From NCBI RefSeq assembly GCF_021172045.1, contig NZ_CP087164.1, positions 2,294,001 through 2,358,000 of the forward strand: a stretch of DNA of 64,000 nucleotides, read 5' to 3'. The DNA is from Capillimicrobium parvum (GTDB taxonomy: Bacteria > Actinomycetota > Thermoleophilia > Solirubrobacterales > Solirubrobacteraceae). Within the stretch, counting starts at the first letter, position 1. The number at the start of each line of letters is the position of its first letter. Below the pieces are notes generated by a model. That model worked only from the letters and a program-made list of their open reading frames with translations. It ran no database searches and was not told the DNA's origin. Of the stretch, positions 1 through 8,729 are shown in pieces. The translations under genes were made by a program, and so were the position numbers.

Positions 1-125
1 AGGCGGGCCGCGCCGGCCACTTCGGCTACGTCATCGGCGTCGACCGTCTCGGCGGCGACCACACGCAGGCCCTGGCTGACCACGGTGCCGACATCGTCGT
101 CTCCGACCTCGCCGAGCTGCTGTGA
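1..125 (+). CDS. HAD-family phosphatase, C-terminal end (beta-phosphoglucomutase-like)
   Basis: Only the last 40 or so codons are present, read in the frame that starts at base 3 and stopping at TGA 123-125. The tail contains GYVIGVDR, a [12 protein letters not shown] ending and the G-A-D spacing typical of the C-terminus of HAD phosphatases of the beta-phosphoglucomutase group. Its stop overlaps the GTG start of the GH65 phosphorylase by four bases. This fits the common pairing in which the phosphorylase releases beta-glucose 1-phosphate and the mutase converts it to glucose 6-phosphate. The N-terminus and catalytic Asp lie outside the window, so the mutase role rests on context. Confidence 0.6.
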   Translation, partial: AGRAGHFGYVIGVDRLGGDHTQALADHGADIVVSDLAELL

Positions 126-2536
126 AGGAATTCGACACGGAGCGGTTCCCGCCGGATCCATGGCGGGTGCGCGAGACCGGGCTCGACCTCGGCCTCATCG
201 CGCAGACGGAGTCGATCTTCGCGCTGGCCAACGGACACCTCGGCCTGCGCGGCAACCTCGACGAGGGCGAGCCGCGCGGCCTGTCGGGCACGTACCTCAA
301 CGGCCTCTACGAGTCCTATCCGCTCGAGTACGGCGAGCGCGGGTTCGGCTTCGCCGAGGACGGCCAGGCGGTCGTCAACGTCACGGACGGCAAGATCATC
401 CGGCTGCTGGTCGAGGACGAGCCGTTCGACGTGCATCGCGGCCACCTCGAGCACCACGAGCGCACGCTGGACTTCCGCACCGGCATCCTGACCCGCGAGG
501 TGCAGTGGCGCTCGGAGGCGGGCTACGCCGTCAGGGTCCGCAGCCGCCGCCTCGTCTCGTTCGTGGATCGCAGCGTTGCCGCGATCTCCTACGAGGTCGA
601 GGCGCTCGAGCGCCCCATGCGCGTCGCGCTGCAGTCCAACCTGCACGCCAACCAGGTCGACCGCCCGGCGAACGGCGACCCGCGCGCCGGCCGGGCGCTG
701 GGCGACGTGCTCGACAGCGAGCTGCACATCGACCACGGCCTGCGCGTCGTGCTCGCCCACCGCACGAAGCGCACGAAGCTCGGCTTCGCGGCGGGCATGG
801 AGCACGTCATCGACGCCCAGGGCGAGGTCAACACGCTGACGCAGTCCGAGCCCGACCTCGGGCGCGTGACCATGGCGGTCGAGCTGCATCCGGGCCGGCC
901 GCTCACGCTCACGAAGCTCCTGAGCTACCACTGGTCCTCGCGCCAGACGATCGACTGGCTGCGCGATCAGGTGGACGCCAGCCTCGAGAGTGCGGTCGCC
1001 CAGGGCTTCGACGTCCTCGCCGAGCGTCAGCGGGCGTTCCTCGACGACTACTGGCAGGGCGCCGACATCGAGCTGGACGGCGACCCGGAGATCCAGCAGG
1101 CGCTGCGCTTCGCCCAGTTCCACCTCGTGCAGGCGTCGGCGCGGGCCGAGGGCCGGGCGATCGCCGCCAAGGGGCTGACCGGCCCCGGCTACGACGGCCA
1201 CGCGTTCTGGGACACCGAGGGCTTCGTGCTCCCGGTCCTCATCCACACGATGCCGGGCGCGGCGCGCGAGGCGCTGCGCTGGCGCCACTGGACGCTGCCG
1301 CTCGCCCGCGAGCGCGCCGCGCAGCTCGGGCTGAAGGGCGCGGCGCTGCCGTGGCGCACGATCCACGGCGAGGAGTGCTCGGGCTACTGGCCGGCGGGCA
1401 CGGCGGCGTTCCACGTCAACGCCGACGTCGCGTGGGCGGTGGACCGCTACGTCGCGGCGACCGGCGACGACGACTTCCTCGCCGGCGAGGGCCTCGCGCT
1501 GCTCGTCGACACGGCCCGCCTGTGGGCGCACCTCGGCCACCACGGCGCGGACGGGTGCTTCCACATCCACGGCGTGACGGGCCCCGACGAGTACTCCGCG
1601 ATCGTCGACGACAACATCTACACGAACCTGATGGCGGCGCGGAACCTGCGCGCCGCCGCGGACGCGGCTGCGGGCCACCGCACGCAGGCGTCCAAGCTCG
1701 GCGTGGTCCACGAGGAGATCGACTCCTGGCGCAAGGCCGCGGACACGATCTACATCCCGTTCGACGAGCGGCTCGGCATCCATCCGCAGGACGGCGACTT
1801 CCTCACCCACGACGAGTGGGACTTCGCCGCGACGCCGCCGGGGTGCTACCCGCTGCTGCTGCACTACCCGTACTTCGAGCTGTACCGCAAGCAGGTCATC
1901 AAGCAGGCCGACCTCGTGCTGGCGCTGCACGTCGCCGGCGAGCACTTCACGCTCGAGGAGAAGCGCGCCGCGTTCGAGTACTACGAGACGCTGACCGTCC
2001 GCGACTCGTCGCTGTCGGCCTGCACGCAGGCCGTCGTGGCCGCCGAGGTGGGCCACATCGAGCTGGCCTACGACTACCTCGCCGAGGCCGCGTTCATGGA
2101 CATCCGCGATCTCGAGCACAACGTCGCCGACGGCGTCCACATGGCGTCGCTCGCCGGCGCCGTGACCGCCGCGATCGCCGGGCTGGGCGGCGCGCGCGAG
2201 ATCGACCGCCAGCTGGTGTTCCGGCCGCGCCTGCCGCGCGAGCTCGAGCGGCTCGTCTTCCGCATCACGTTCGGCGGCGTGCGGGTGCGCGTCGAGGTGG
2301 GCCAGGAGGACGCCCGCTACGTCATCGACTCAGGCCACGGGGTCACGATCGAGCACTACGGCGAGCCGGTCGAGCTGCAGCCGGGCGCCGAGCCCGTGGC
2401 CCTCCCGATCCCGCCCGCGGAGCGGCTCACGCGGCCGCGCCAGCCGCCGGGCCGCGAGCCGATGCGCTGGCACGAGCGCATGGCGGCCGCCCGCGGCGTC
2501 AGCGTCCCAGAACCCGGCGCAGAGACGCGTTTGTGA
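122..2536 (+). CDS. Glycoside hydrolase family 65 disaccharide phosphorylase
   Basis: A protein of 804 residues, the usual length for GH65 maltose/trehalose/kojibiose phosphorylases. These cytoplasmic enzymes split alpha-glucosidic disaccharides with phosphate to give beta-glucose 1-phosphate. The N-terminal third is the beta-sandwich domain. The (alpha/alpha)6 barrel carries [10 protein letters not shown] and the general-acid motif GPDEY, with the catalytic Glu near residue 490. A KQADL segment and a short C-terminal beta domain follow. GTG 122 is chosen because it overlaps the HAD phosphatase stop (GTGA), implying translational coupling. The exact disaccharide cannot be told from sequence. 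The gene ends 38 bases inside the 3' end of the convergent flavoprotein gene. Confidence 0.9.
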   Translation: MKEFDTERFPPDPWRVRETGLDLGLIAQTESIFALANGHLGLRGNLDEGEPRGLSGTYLNGLYESYPLEYGERGFGFAEDGQAVVNVTDGKIIRLLVEDEPFDVHRGHLEHHERTLDFRTGILTREVQWRSEAGYAVRVRSRRLVSFVDRSVAAISYEVEALERPMRVALQSNLHANQVDRPANGDPRAGRALGDVLDSELHIDHGLRVVLAHRTKRTKLGFAAGMEHVIDAQGEVNTLTQSEPDLGRVTMAVELHPGRPLTLTKLLSYHWSSRQTIDWLRDQVDASLESAVAQGFDVLAERQRAFLDDYWQGADIELDGDPEIQQALRFAQFHLVQASARAEGRAIAAKGLTGPGYDGHAFWDTEGFVLPVLIHTMPGAAREALRWRHWTLPLARERAAQLGLKGAALPWRTIHGEECSGYWPAGTAAFHVNADVAWAVDRYVAATGDDDFLAGEGLALLVDTARLWAHLGHHGADGCFHIHGVTGPDEYSAIVDDNIYTNLMAARNLRAAADAAAGHRTQASKLGVVHEEIDSWRKAADTIYIPFDERLGIHPQDGDFLTHDEWDFAATPPGCYPLLLHYPYFELYRKQVIKQADLVLALHVAGEHFTLEEKRAAFEYYETLTVRDSSLSACTQAVVAAEVGHIELAYDYLAEAAFMDIRDLEHNVADGVHMASLAGAVTAAIAGLGGAREIDRQLVFRPRLPRELERLVFRITFGGVRVRVEVGQEDARYVIDSGHGVTIEHYGEPVELQPGAEPVALPIPPAERLTRPRQPPGREPMRWHERMAAARGVSVPEPGAETRL

Positions 2537-3839
2537 AGCGCCCCTCCGGGTCGAGGCGGTCGCGCACGGCGGCGAACGCCTCCCAGCCCGGGTAGCGCGA
2601 CGCGAGCCGCTCGGCGCCGAGCCAGTGGCGCTTGCCCCAGTGCGGGCGCCCGCCGAGGCCGAGCAGCAGCTCCTCGGCCGCGCGAAAGTACGGCTCGAAC
2701 GGCTGCCCGCGGTGCTGGTGGACGGCGACGTAGCACGTCGCGCGCCCCGACGCGGGGGACAGGAACGCGTCGTCGGCGGCGACGAAGCGCACCTCGATCG
2801 GCATCGCGACGGGCAGCCGCCGGCGCGCGACGAGGTCCAGCACGCCCTCGATGGCGGTCCGGGCCTGCTCGCGGGGGAGGGCGTACTCGAGCTCGGTGAA
2901 GCGGATGTCGCGGCGGCTCGCGTACACGCGGTGCGAGCGGTCGACGACCACGTCGCGGGTGACGAGCCGCATCATCGCGCGGTTCAGCCGCGGCACCGTC
3001 CGCGGCACGCGGCCCGCCAGGCGGCCCGCCAGCGTGAGCGCCTCGTTCTCGAGGTGGCCCTTGACCCAGTCCGCGCGGGGGTTGCGCGAGCGCGGAGCCC
3101 GGGCGCTGCGCGTGCTCGTGCGCGTCATCACGCGGTCGGCGTAGGGGAAGGCCCAGAGCTCGAAGTGGTCCGCGCCGTCGGCCAGGCGGTCGAGACCGTC
3201 GAGCACCTCGCCCAGCGGACGCGGCTCGTCGACCCGCTCGAGGGTGAACGCGGGCACGCAGCGCAGCACGACCTCGGTCACGACGCCCAGCGCGCCGAGG
3301 CTCACCCGTGCGGCGCGCAGCCCGTCGGGGTCGGACGCGTCGAGCTCGACGACCTCGCCGCCGCCCGTGACCAGCCGCATCGCGGCGACCTGTGAGGAGA
3401 GGTTCGCCCAGCGGACGCCGGTCCCGTGGGTGCCGGTGGCCAGCGCGCCCGCGAGCGTCTGGGCGTCGATGTCGCCCTGGTTCTCGAGCGCCAGGCCCAG
3501 CCCGGCGAGCGCATGGCCGAGGTCGTGCAGGGTGACGGCGCCCTGGACGCGCACGAGGCCCGTCGACGGGTCGGCGTCGAGCACGGCCGCCATGGCCGAC
3601 AGCGTCAGCAGGTGGCCGTCGGTGCACACGAGGTCGCTGAACGAGTGCCCCGAGCCCGCGACCCGCACCGTCCGGCCGGCCTCGGCGGCGCGGGCGACGG
3701 CCTCGACGACTTCGGCCTCGCTGCGCGGAGCCTCGATCGCGGCCGGCGAGCAGCGCTGCTCGCCGGACCAGTTGGCCCAACGGGGCTGGTCGGCTACCTG
3801 CGGCGGTCGCGGTACGCCGTGCGGAAGACGCTGTCCCAC
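2499..3839 (-). CDS. FAD-linked D-arabinono-1,4-lactone / gulonolactone oxidase family protein
   Basis: About 446 residues of the VAO-type FAD-linked aldonolactone oxidase family. Visible marks are WANWSGEQRC near the N-terminus, the PP-loop-like VAGSGHSFSD, the FAD-binding GTHGTG, and a C-terminal ALO domain with RPHWGKRHWL, the HWGK active-site motif. Enzymes of this family oxidise aldonolactones or related polyols with flavin. No ATG lies near the conserved start. GTG 3839, which overlaps the upstream desaturase gene by 46 bases, is the best available start and is uncertain. The order with the desaturase suggests one transcript. The physiological substrate is unknown. Confidence 0.8.
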   Translation of the reverse strand: MGQRLPHGVPRPPQVADQPRWANWSGEQRCSPAAIEAPRSEAEVVEAVARAAEAGRTVRVAGSGHSFSDLVCTDGHLLTLSAMAAVLDADPSTGLVRVQGAVTLHDLGHALAGLGLALENQGDIDAQTLAGALATGTHGTGVRWANLSSQVAAMRLVTGGGEVVELDASDPDGLRAARVSLGALGVVTEVVLRCVPAFTLERVDEPRPLGEVLDGLDRLADGADHFELWAFPYADRVMTRTSTRSARAPRSRNPRADWVKGHLENEALTLAGRLAGRVPRTVPRLNRAMMRLVTRDVVVDRSHRVYASRRDIRFTELEYALPREQARTAIEGVLDLVARRRLPVAMPIEVRFVAADDAFLSPASGRATCYVAVHQHRGQPFEPYFRAAEELLLGLGGRPHWGKRHWLGAERLASRYPGWEAFAAVRDRLDPEGRFTNASLRRVLGR

Positions 3840-4432
3840 CAGGGGGCGCTGATGCCGTAGCCGACGGTGTCGTCCTGGAAGTGGTGGCGCATGTGCAGTT
3901 CGCGCAGCCGGCGGCCCAGCGCGGTGCGCGGGCGCGCGTGGTGCAGGTAGTAGTGCAGCTCGTCGTAGATGAGGTAGCCGGCCAGGAACGACGCCGTGAA
4001 CATGTATGCGGCCGGCGTGCCGAGGACCAGCACGAACAGGCCGAACATGAGCGCCGCGAGCGGGACGCTGACCGCGGGCGGCATGACGAGCCGCTTCGGG
4101 TCGTTCGGGTGGTCGTGGTGGACGCCGTGGATGATCCAGTGCAGCCGCGCGCCCAGCCCCTCCTCGGGCTCGAAGTGGAACACGATCCGGTGCAGCCAGT
4201 ACTCGAACAGCGTCCAGAACACATATCCGCCCGCGAGGCATCCGACGACGGCCAGCGGGCTCATCGCGGTGACCCCGAGCACGAAGAGGACGACCACGGC
4301 CGGGGTGAAGAGGAAGACCGGGACCAGGTGGTGGACGCGGGAGAGCTTGTCGAGCCAGCGCCAGCGGAACATCGGCGGCGACGCGGACAGCTCGTCGGTG
4401 CGGGTGGTGTACGGGGCGGTGTCGGTCGTCAC
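3794..4432 (-). CDS. Fatty acid hydroxylase / sterol desaturase superfamily membrane protein
   Basis: 212 residues with several hydrophobic membrane segments and the histidine clusters of the membrane di-iron oxygenase family: HRIVFH, HGVHHDH, ELHYYLHH and HMRHHF. These ligate the two irons that activate O2 for lipid C-H hydroxylation or desaturation. An upstream in-frame start at 4477 exists. GTG 4432 is preferred because GGAGG sits nine bases ahead of it, and the shorter product begins directly before the first conserved region. The flavoprotein gene overlaps its 3' end, so the two are probably co-expressed. The lipid substrate (fatty acid, sterol-like or hopanoid) is not determined. Confidence 0.85.
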   Translation of the reverse strand: MTTDTAPYTTRTDELSASPPMFRWRWLDKLSRVHHLVPVFLFTPAVVVLFVLGVTAMSPLAVVGCLAGGYVFWTLFEYWLHRIVFHFEPEEGLGARLHWIIHGVHHDHPNDPKRLVMPPAVSVPLAALMFGLFVLVLGTPAAYMFTASFLAGYLIYDELHYYLHHARPRTALGRRLRELHMRHHFQDDTVGYGISAPWWDSVFRTAYRDRRR

Positions 4433-4514
4433 GGGGAGTGGCCTCCGGTGCGGACGTCGCAGCGGTCGTTCCCGCAATACTAAACGGCCGCGCGAACGGC
4501 CTCATCAGGGTTCC

Positions 4515-5300
4515 CTACGGTGCCGCGGCGACCGCGCTGCCCTCGAGCAGGACCGCCGCGACCTGAGCTGGGTCGTCCCACATCGGCAGGTGCCCGCAGC
4601 CGTCGAGCACGACGCTGCGCGCGCGCTCGGGCAGGCGCCCCGGCCGGGCGACGAGCCGGTCGTGCTCGGGCCAGGCGAGCGTGAGCGCCACGCGGATGCC
4701 GGCCAGGCCGAGGAACCGGCCGGCGCGCATCGCGCCGTCGACCGCCTCGAAGCCCGGCGCCGTGGCATAGGCGCGGACGAGGTGGGCGGCGTCGGCGGGC
4801 GGGATGCGCTCGGGGTGCGCGACAGTGCCCAGGAGCGCCAGCCGTCGTCCGCGCTCGCTGCGCGCCAGCAGCGCGACCGCGGGCAGCGCTGCGCGGGCGA
4901 GGCGGCGCGCCGCGCCGCGGCGCGGCATCAGCGGCTCGGGCCAGAGGCCGGCCGGCGCGATGGCGGTGACGCTCTCGGCGCGTCCGGCGAGGGCGAGCTC
5001 GAGCGCGACCCAGCCGCCGAGCGAGTTGCCCGCCACGTGGAAGCGGTCGAGCCCGTGGGCGGCCAGCCCGGCGGCGACGGCGCGGGCGAGGGCCGCCGGG
5101 GTCGGCACGACGGCGTCGGGCAGGGGCGGCGAGCCGCCGAAGCCCGGCAGGTCGACGGACACGACCTCGCGGTGGGCGGCCACGCGGTCCCACACCGGCG
5201 CCCAGACGTGGCGGTCGGCGCCCAGGGGGTGCAGGAGGACCAGCGGCGGGCCGTCGCCCCCGCGGTCCAGGCCCAGCACGGGTCGCGCGACGGCCGCCAT
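4515..5300 (-). CDS. Alpha/beta hydrolase
   Basis: 261 residues with the alpha/beta-hydrolase fold. LVLLHPLGADRHVW supplies the oxyanion-hole strand, GNSLGGW is the nucleophile elbow with Ser, and GCGHLPMWDDP carries the C-terminal catalytic His. The ATG has no Shine-Dalgarno sequence. A TATCCG hexamer lies exactly six bases upstream, so the mRNA may be leaderless. The gene follows the lipid-modification operon on the same strand and could act on an ester, but its substrate cannot be assigned. Confidence 0.85.
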   Translation of the reverse strand: MAAVARPVLGLDRGGDGPPLVLLHPLGADRHVWAPVWDRVAAHREVVSVDLPGFGGSPPLPDAVVPTPAALARAVAAGLAAHGLDRFHVAGNSLGGWVALELALAGRAESVTAIAPAGLWPEPLMPRRGAARRLARAALPAVALLARSERGRRLALLGTVAHPERIPPADAAHLVRAYATAPGFEAVDGAMRAGRFLGLAGIRVALTLAWPEHDRLVARPGRLPERARSVVLDGCGHLPMWDDPAQVAAVLLEGSAVAAAP

Positions 5301-5306
5301 CGGGAG

Positions 5307-5312
5307 CGGATA
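5307..5312 (-). promoter_or_regulatory. Possible -10 box of a leaderless promoter
   Basis: TATCCG, read on the minus strand, ends six bases before the ATG at 5300, and no ribosome binding site is present. No clear -35 is seen, so support is the spacing pattern shared with other genes in the window. Confidence 0.3.
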
Positions 5313-5334
5313 CGAGTGCCGGCGCGCCGTCGGA

Positions 5335-6573
5335 TCAGCTCGCCGCGGCCAGCTGCTCGGGCGACGGCACCGGCTCGGGCGCGATCGCCCCGCGCCAGGT
5401 GGGCTTGGCCAGCACCGTCTGCACGAGCCCGATGCGGCGCTCGGCGAAGCCGGCCTCGCAGTACGCGAGGTACAGCCGCCACAGCCGCCGGAAGCGCTCG
5501 TCGTAGCCGAGGTCGCCGAGCCGCCGCACGGCCGCCTCGACGTTGGAGCGCCACGAGCGCAGGGTCTCGACGTAGTGCGGGGTGAGGTCCTCGACGTGGA
5601 CCGTGCGCATGTCGGTCCGGCGCGCGACGCAGCGGGCGATGACCTCCTGCGAGGGCAGGCAACCGTTCGGGAAGATGTAGGTCCGGATGAAGGTCTTGCC
5701 GGCCTTCTCGACGTCGTAGGCGCGGTCGTCGGTGACGATGGCCTGCAGGACCATCAGGCCGTCGGGGTCCAGGAGATCGGAGCAGCAGCGGAAGAACGTG
5801 CCGAAGTCCTTCCAGCCGACGGCCTCGATCATCTCGATGGAGACGAGCCGGTCGTAGCGGCCGCGCAGGTCCCGGTAGTCCTCGCGCAGCACGGTGACGC
5901 GATCCTCGAGGCCGGCCTCGCGCACGCGCGCGACCGCGTAGGCGTGCTGCTGAGCGGAGATCGTCGTCGTCGTGACGCGGCAGCCGTACCGGCCGGCCGC
6001 GTGCACCGCGAAGCCGCCCCAGCCCGCCCCGATCTCCACGACGTGGTGCTCGGGACGCAGGTCGAGCTTCGCGCACAGCCGCTCGAGCTTCGCGGTCTGC
6101 GCCTGCTCGAGCGTCATCCCGCGCTCGGACCAGACCGCGCACGAGTACATCATCGTCGGGTCGAGCATCAGCTCGAACAGGTCGTTGCCGAGGTCGTAGT
6201 GCGCGGCGATGTCCTCGCGGCTGCGCTCGGGGGTGTTGCGGCGCATGAGGTCGCGCGCGCGCAGGTACGGCTCGCGCACCGGGGTCAGGCGCCGGCGGAT
6301 CTCGTCGAGCCCGACGGCGTTGCGGGCCGCGACGCGGATCACGGCGGCGAGGTCCCGCGTGTCCCACAGCCCGTCGGCGTAGCTCTCGGCCAGCCCGCGC
6401 GACCCGCGCAGCAGCACGGGCCAGGCCTGCGGCGAATGGATCTCGACGATCGCGGCGGGCGCCCCGCCGGGGCCCAGTTCGACGCGCCGCGTACCCTCGA
6501 CGACGGTCAGCTTGCCGACCTGGATGCGCTCGAGCAGCGCGAGCACGGCGGTGCGGGCGAGACGGGTCTTCAC
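5335..6573 (-). CDS. Cyclopropane-fatty-acyl-phospholipid synthase family methyltransferase
   Basis: 412 residues matching the Cfa family of SAM-dependent lipid methyltransferases, which act on unsaturated acyl chains of membrane phospholipids. It has a variable N-terminal lipid-binding part, then NTPERSREDIAAHYDLGND, the SAM motif VEIGAGWGGF, VSIEMIEAVGWKDF and the C-terminal YIFPNGCLPS. GTG 6573 overlaps the DUF1365 stop (GTGA), so it is the third gene of a coupled amine oxidase - DUF1365 - Cfa cassette. In proteobacteria such cassettes make modified fatty acids, including furan or methylated ones. The product could therefore be a methylated or cyclopropanated chain, not necessarily a classic cyclopropane. 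Confidence 0.88.
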   Translation of the reverse strand: MKTRLARTAVLALLERIQVGKLTVVEGTRRVELGPGGAPAAIVEIHSPQAWPVLLRGSRGLAESYADGLWDTRDLAAVIRVAARNAVGLDEIRRRLTPVREPYLRARDLMRRNTPERSREDIAAHYDLGNDLFELMLDPTMMYSCAVWSERGMTLEQAQTAKLERLCAKLDLRPEHHVVEIGAGWGGFAVHAAGRYGCRVTTTTISAQQHAYAVARVREAGLEDRVTVLREDYRDLRGRYDRLVSIEMIEAVGWKDFGTFFRCCSDLLDPDGLMVLQAIVTDDRAYDVEKAGKTFIRTYIFPNGCLPSQEVIARCVARRTDMRTVHVEDLTPHYVETLRSWRSNVEAAVRRLGDLGYDERFRRLWRLYLAYCEAGFAERRIGLVQTVLAKPTWRGAIAPEPVPSPEQLAAAS

Positions 6574-7286
6574 GGGGCCGGAGTGGGGTGAGGGTGGAGC
6601 GGTGCGCCCTTGACCTTGAGGACGAGGGCATGAATGTAGATGAGAACGCCGACGCGCAGCGCCGAAGCCGTGTGGCGGCGCCACGCGCGGCGGCTCGGCG
6701 GGCGGCGCCGCAGGGACAGCGCCGCGTCGAAGACCCGCCGGTCGCCCTCGTGGTTGGCGATGCGGATCGTGAGCCGCTCGGCGGGCTCGTCGCTGCTCCA
6801 GGCGTACTCCTGGTCCATGCCGAAGAACGGGGAGACGTGCAGCGCCTTGTCGGAGCGCCCGGTGCGGCCCTCGAGGACGTAGGCGTGGCGCTCGCCCCAC
6901 GGCGTGTTCGTGACCTCGGCGACGACCGCCGCGAGCCCGCCGTCGGCGGCGAAGCAGTAGTAGAAGCTCACCGGGTTGAAGCAGCGGCCGGCGGCCCGCA
7001 GGTGGGTGAGCAGCCGGATCGGTCCGTCCGGGGCGCGGCCGATGCGCTCGCGTACGAGCGCCCGGACGGCCGCGTCGAGCGGCACGGCGGGATCGCCCAG
7101 GTAGTCCTCGCGCCGGAAGCGCAGCAGCCCGGGGCGGCGGGCGGCGAGGCGGCCGCCGCGCAGCCCCGCGACCTCCTCGAGGTCGACGTAGGCCAGCGTG
7201 ATCCGGTGGCGGAAGCCGTGCCCGCGGCCGACGCGGCGGCGGTGGGCGATCGTGCCGTCGTAGATGGCGCTGTGGAGCGCGGTCAT
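6570..7286 (-). CDS. DUF1365 family protein
   Basis: 238 residues of the DUF1365 family: N-terminal SAIYDGTIAHRRR, then HRITLAYVDLEE, FNPVSFYYCF and VTNTPWGERHAYVL, all characteristic. The biochemical role of DUF1365 is not established. It is found almost always between an FAD amine-oxidase-like protein and a Cfa-like methyltransferase, as here. The ATG overlaps the upstream amine oxidase stop (ATGA) and its own stop overlaps the Cfa start, so the three proteins are translated together and probably act on the same lipid. The C-terminus carries a hydrophobic ALRVGVLIYIHALVLKV stretch that may associate with the membrane. Confidence 0.88.
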   Translation of the reverse strand: MTALHSAIYDGTIAHRRRVGRGHGFRHRITLAYVDLEEVAGLRGGRLAARRPGLLRFRREDYLGDPAVPLDAAVRALVRERIGRAPDGPIRLLTHLRAAGRCFNPVSFYYCFAADGGLAAVVAEVTNTPWGERHAYVLEGRTGRSDKALHVSPFFGMDQEYAWSSDEPAERLTIRIANHEGDRRVFDAALSLRRRPPSRRAWRRHTASALRVGVLIYIHALVLKVKGAPLHPHPTPAP

Positions 7287-8524
7287 CGCAGCGCGGCGGC
7301 CACCCGCTCGGCGCTCACGACGCCGTCCTCGTGAAAGCCCCAGCCCCAGTAGGCGCCGCAGTAGTGCGTCCGGGTCCGCGGGCCGCTGATCTCGTGGTGG
7401 CGGGCCTGCGCGGCGACGCCCTCGGGCGTGAAGACGGGGTGCGCGTAGCGGATCGTCTTCAGGACGTGGCCGGGGTCGATCGCCGCCGTGTGGTTCAGCG
7501 TGACGCAGAGGTCGCAGCCGGGATCCAGGGACTGCAGGCGGTTCATGTGGTAGGTCAGGGTCGGCCGGCCGGCCGGCGCCTCGAGCAGGTGGTAGTTCCA
7601 GCTCGCCCAGGCGCGCCGGCGGCGGGGCAGCATGCGGCGGTCGGTGTGCAGGACCGCCTCGTTGAGCTGGTAGGGGATGGCGCCGAGGATCTCGTGCTCG
7701 CGGTCGGACGGGTCGGCGAGCATCCGCAGCGCCTGGTCGGAGTGCACGGCGAGCACCACGTCGTCGAACCGCTGCGCCTCGCCGCCGCGCGCCACGACCG
7801 TGACGTGGTCGGCGCCGCGGCGGATCTCGGCGACCGGCGTCGAGAGGCGCAGCCGGTCGCGCCACGGATCGACCACGGCCCGGACGTAGCGGTGCGAGCC
7901 GCCGTCGATCGTGCGCCAGCGCGGGCGGTTGCGCAGGCCGAGCATGCCGTGGTTGGCGAAGAACTCGGCCAGGAAGCGCGCGGGGAAGCTCCACAGGCGG
8001 CGCGGGTCGGCCGACCAGACCGCCGAGGCCTGGGGCACGATGAGCCGCTCGATGAACGGCGTCGAGAACCGCCGGTCCTCGAGCCAGTCGCGCAGCGAGA
8101 GGCGCAGGTCCGCGGTCAGCAGATCGCGCGCCTCGCGGTTGAAGCGCACGAGGTCGGCGATCATGCGGTGAAACCACGGGGTCACGAGATGCGCGCGCTT
8201 GGCGAACAGCCCGTTCGGCGAGCTGCCGTTGTACTCGAAGTCCCCGAGGCCGTCGCTGACCGAGAAGCTCATGTCGCTCGGCCGGGCGGCGACCCGCACG
8301 TCGGCGAGCAGCCGCTGGAAGCTCGGGTAGTTGCGGTCGTTGAAGACGATGAAGCCGGTGTCCACGTCGACGTGGCCCGTGGGCGTCTCGACTCGATGCG
8401 TATGTGCGTGGCCGCCCGGACGGTCGTCGGCCTCGAAGACCGTGATGTCGTGGTCGGTGTGCAGCGCGTGCGCCGCGGCGAGGCCGGCGATGCCCGTGCC
8501 GACGATGGCGATCTTGCGTCCCAT
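7283..8524 (-). CDS. FAD-dependent amine oxidase-like oxidoreductase (lipid-modification cassette)
   Basis: 413 residues starting with the Rossmann dinucleotide motif GRKIAIVGTGIAGLAAA, followed by VFEADDRPGGHAHT and DTGFIVFNDRNYP, which is diagnostic of this NAD(P)-binding amine-oxidase-like subfamily. The C-terminus has HYCGAYWGWGFHEDG. Members of this group in furan fatty acid operons desaturate or oxidise methylated acyl chains. MGRK at 8524 is chosen over an ATG at 8545, because conserved sequence begins there and the GGAG is only one base from the distal ATG. It is the first gene of the three-gene cassette and is divergent from the thiolase. Confidence 0.85.
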   Translation of the reverse strand: MGRKIAIVGTGIAGLAAAHALHTDHDITVFEADDRPGGHAHTHRVETPTGHVDVDTGFIVFNDRNYPSFQRLLADVRVAARPSDMSFSVSDGLGDFEYNGSSPNGLFAKRAHLVTPWFHRMIADLVRFNREARDLLTADLRLSLRDWLEDRRFSTPFIERLIVPQASAVWSADPRRLWSFPARFLAEFFANHGMLGLRNRPRWRTIDGGSHRYVRAVVDPWRDRLRLSTPVAEIRRGADHVTVVARGGEAQRFDDVVLAVHSDQALRMLADPSDREHEILGAIPYQLNEAVLHTDRRMLPRRRRAWASWNYHLLEAPAGRPTLTYHMNRLQSLDPGCDLCVTLNHTAAIDPGHVLKTIRYAHPVFTPEGVAAQARHHEISGPRTRTHYCGAYWGWGFHEDGVVSAERVAAALR

Positions 8525-8577
8525 GTATGGGAGTCCGCACATTCTCCACGAACGGATCACTTTCGCGCCAGGTTCTT

Positions 8578-8589
8578 GTGGAAGTCCAC
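8578..8589. promoter_or_regulatory. Short palindrome GTGGA-AG-TCCAC
   Basis: A 5-2-5 inverted repeat lies in the intergenic region between the divergent amine oxidase cassette and the thiolase. It could be an operator half-site pair. No regulator gene is adjacent and support is positional only. Confidence 0.25.
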
Positions 8590-8650
8590 GACGCCCCCGG
8601 GCTCGGCGCGCGGTCCGGACGGCCGGCGGAGGGATATCCTCTGAGCAGGC

Positions 8651-8705
8651 CCCGTGGAGTGCGACCGCCGGGGGTTAAACCTGCCCGTGGAGTGCGACCG
8701 CCGGG
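8651..8705. repeat. Two-copy 22-base direct repeat with 33-base period
   Basis: The 22 bases starting at 8651 (CCCGTGGAGTGCGACC...) recur unchanged from 8684 to 8705, so the copies are 33 bases, about three helical turns, apart and separated by GGTTAAACCTG. The repeat lies 25-80 bases upstream of the thiolase start. Same-face spacing fits a cooperative operator, but a simple local duplication is equally possible. Confidence 0.6.
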
Positions 8706-8729
8706 CTTCATCACCGAAAGGACCCACCC

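Noticed and set aside
26-2140. A 704-codon minus-strand frame opposite the GH65 gene
   Set aside because: Same antisense artefact; the plus strand carries an intact GH65 enzyme with its catalytic motifs.
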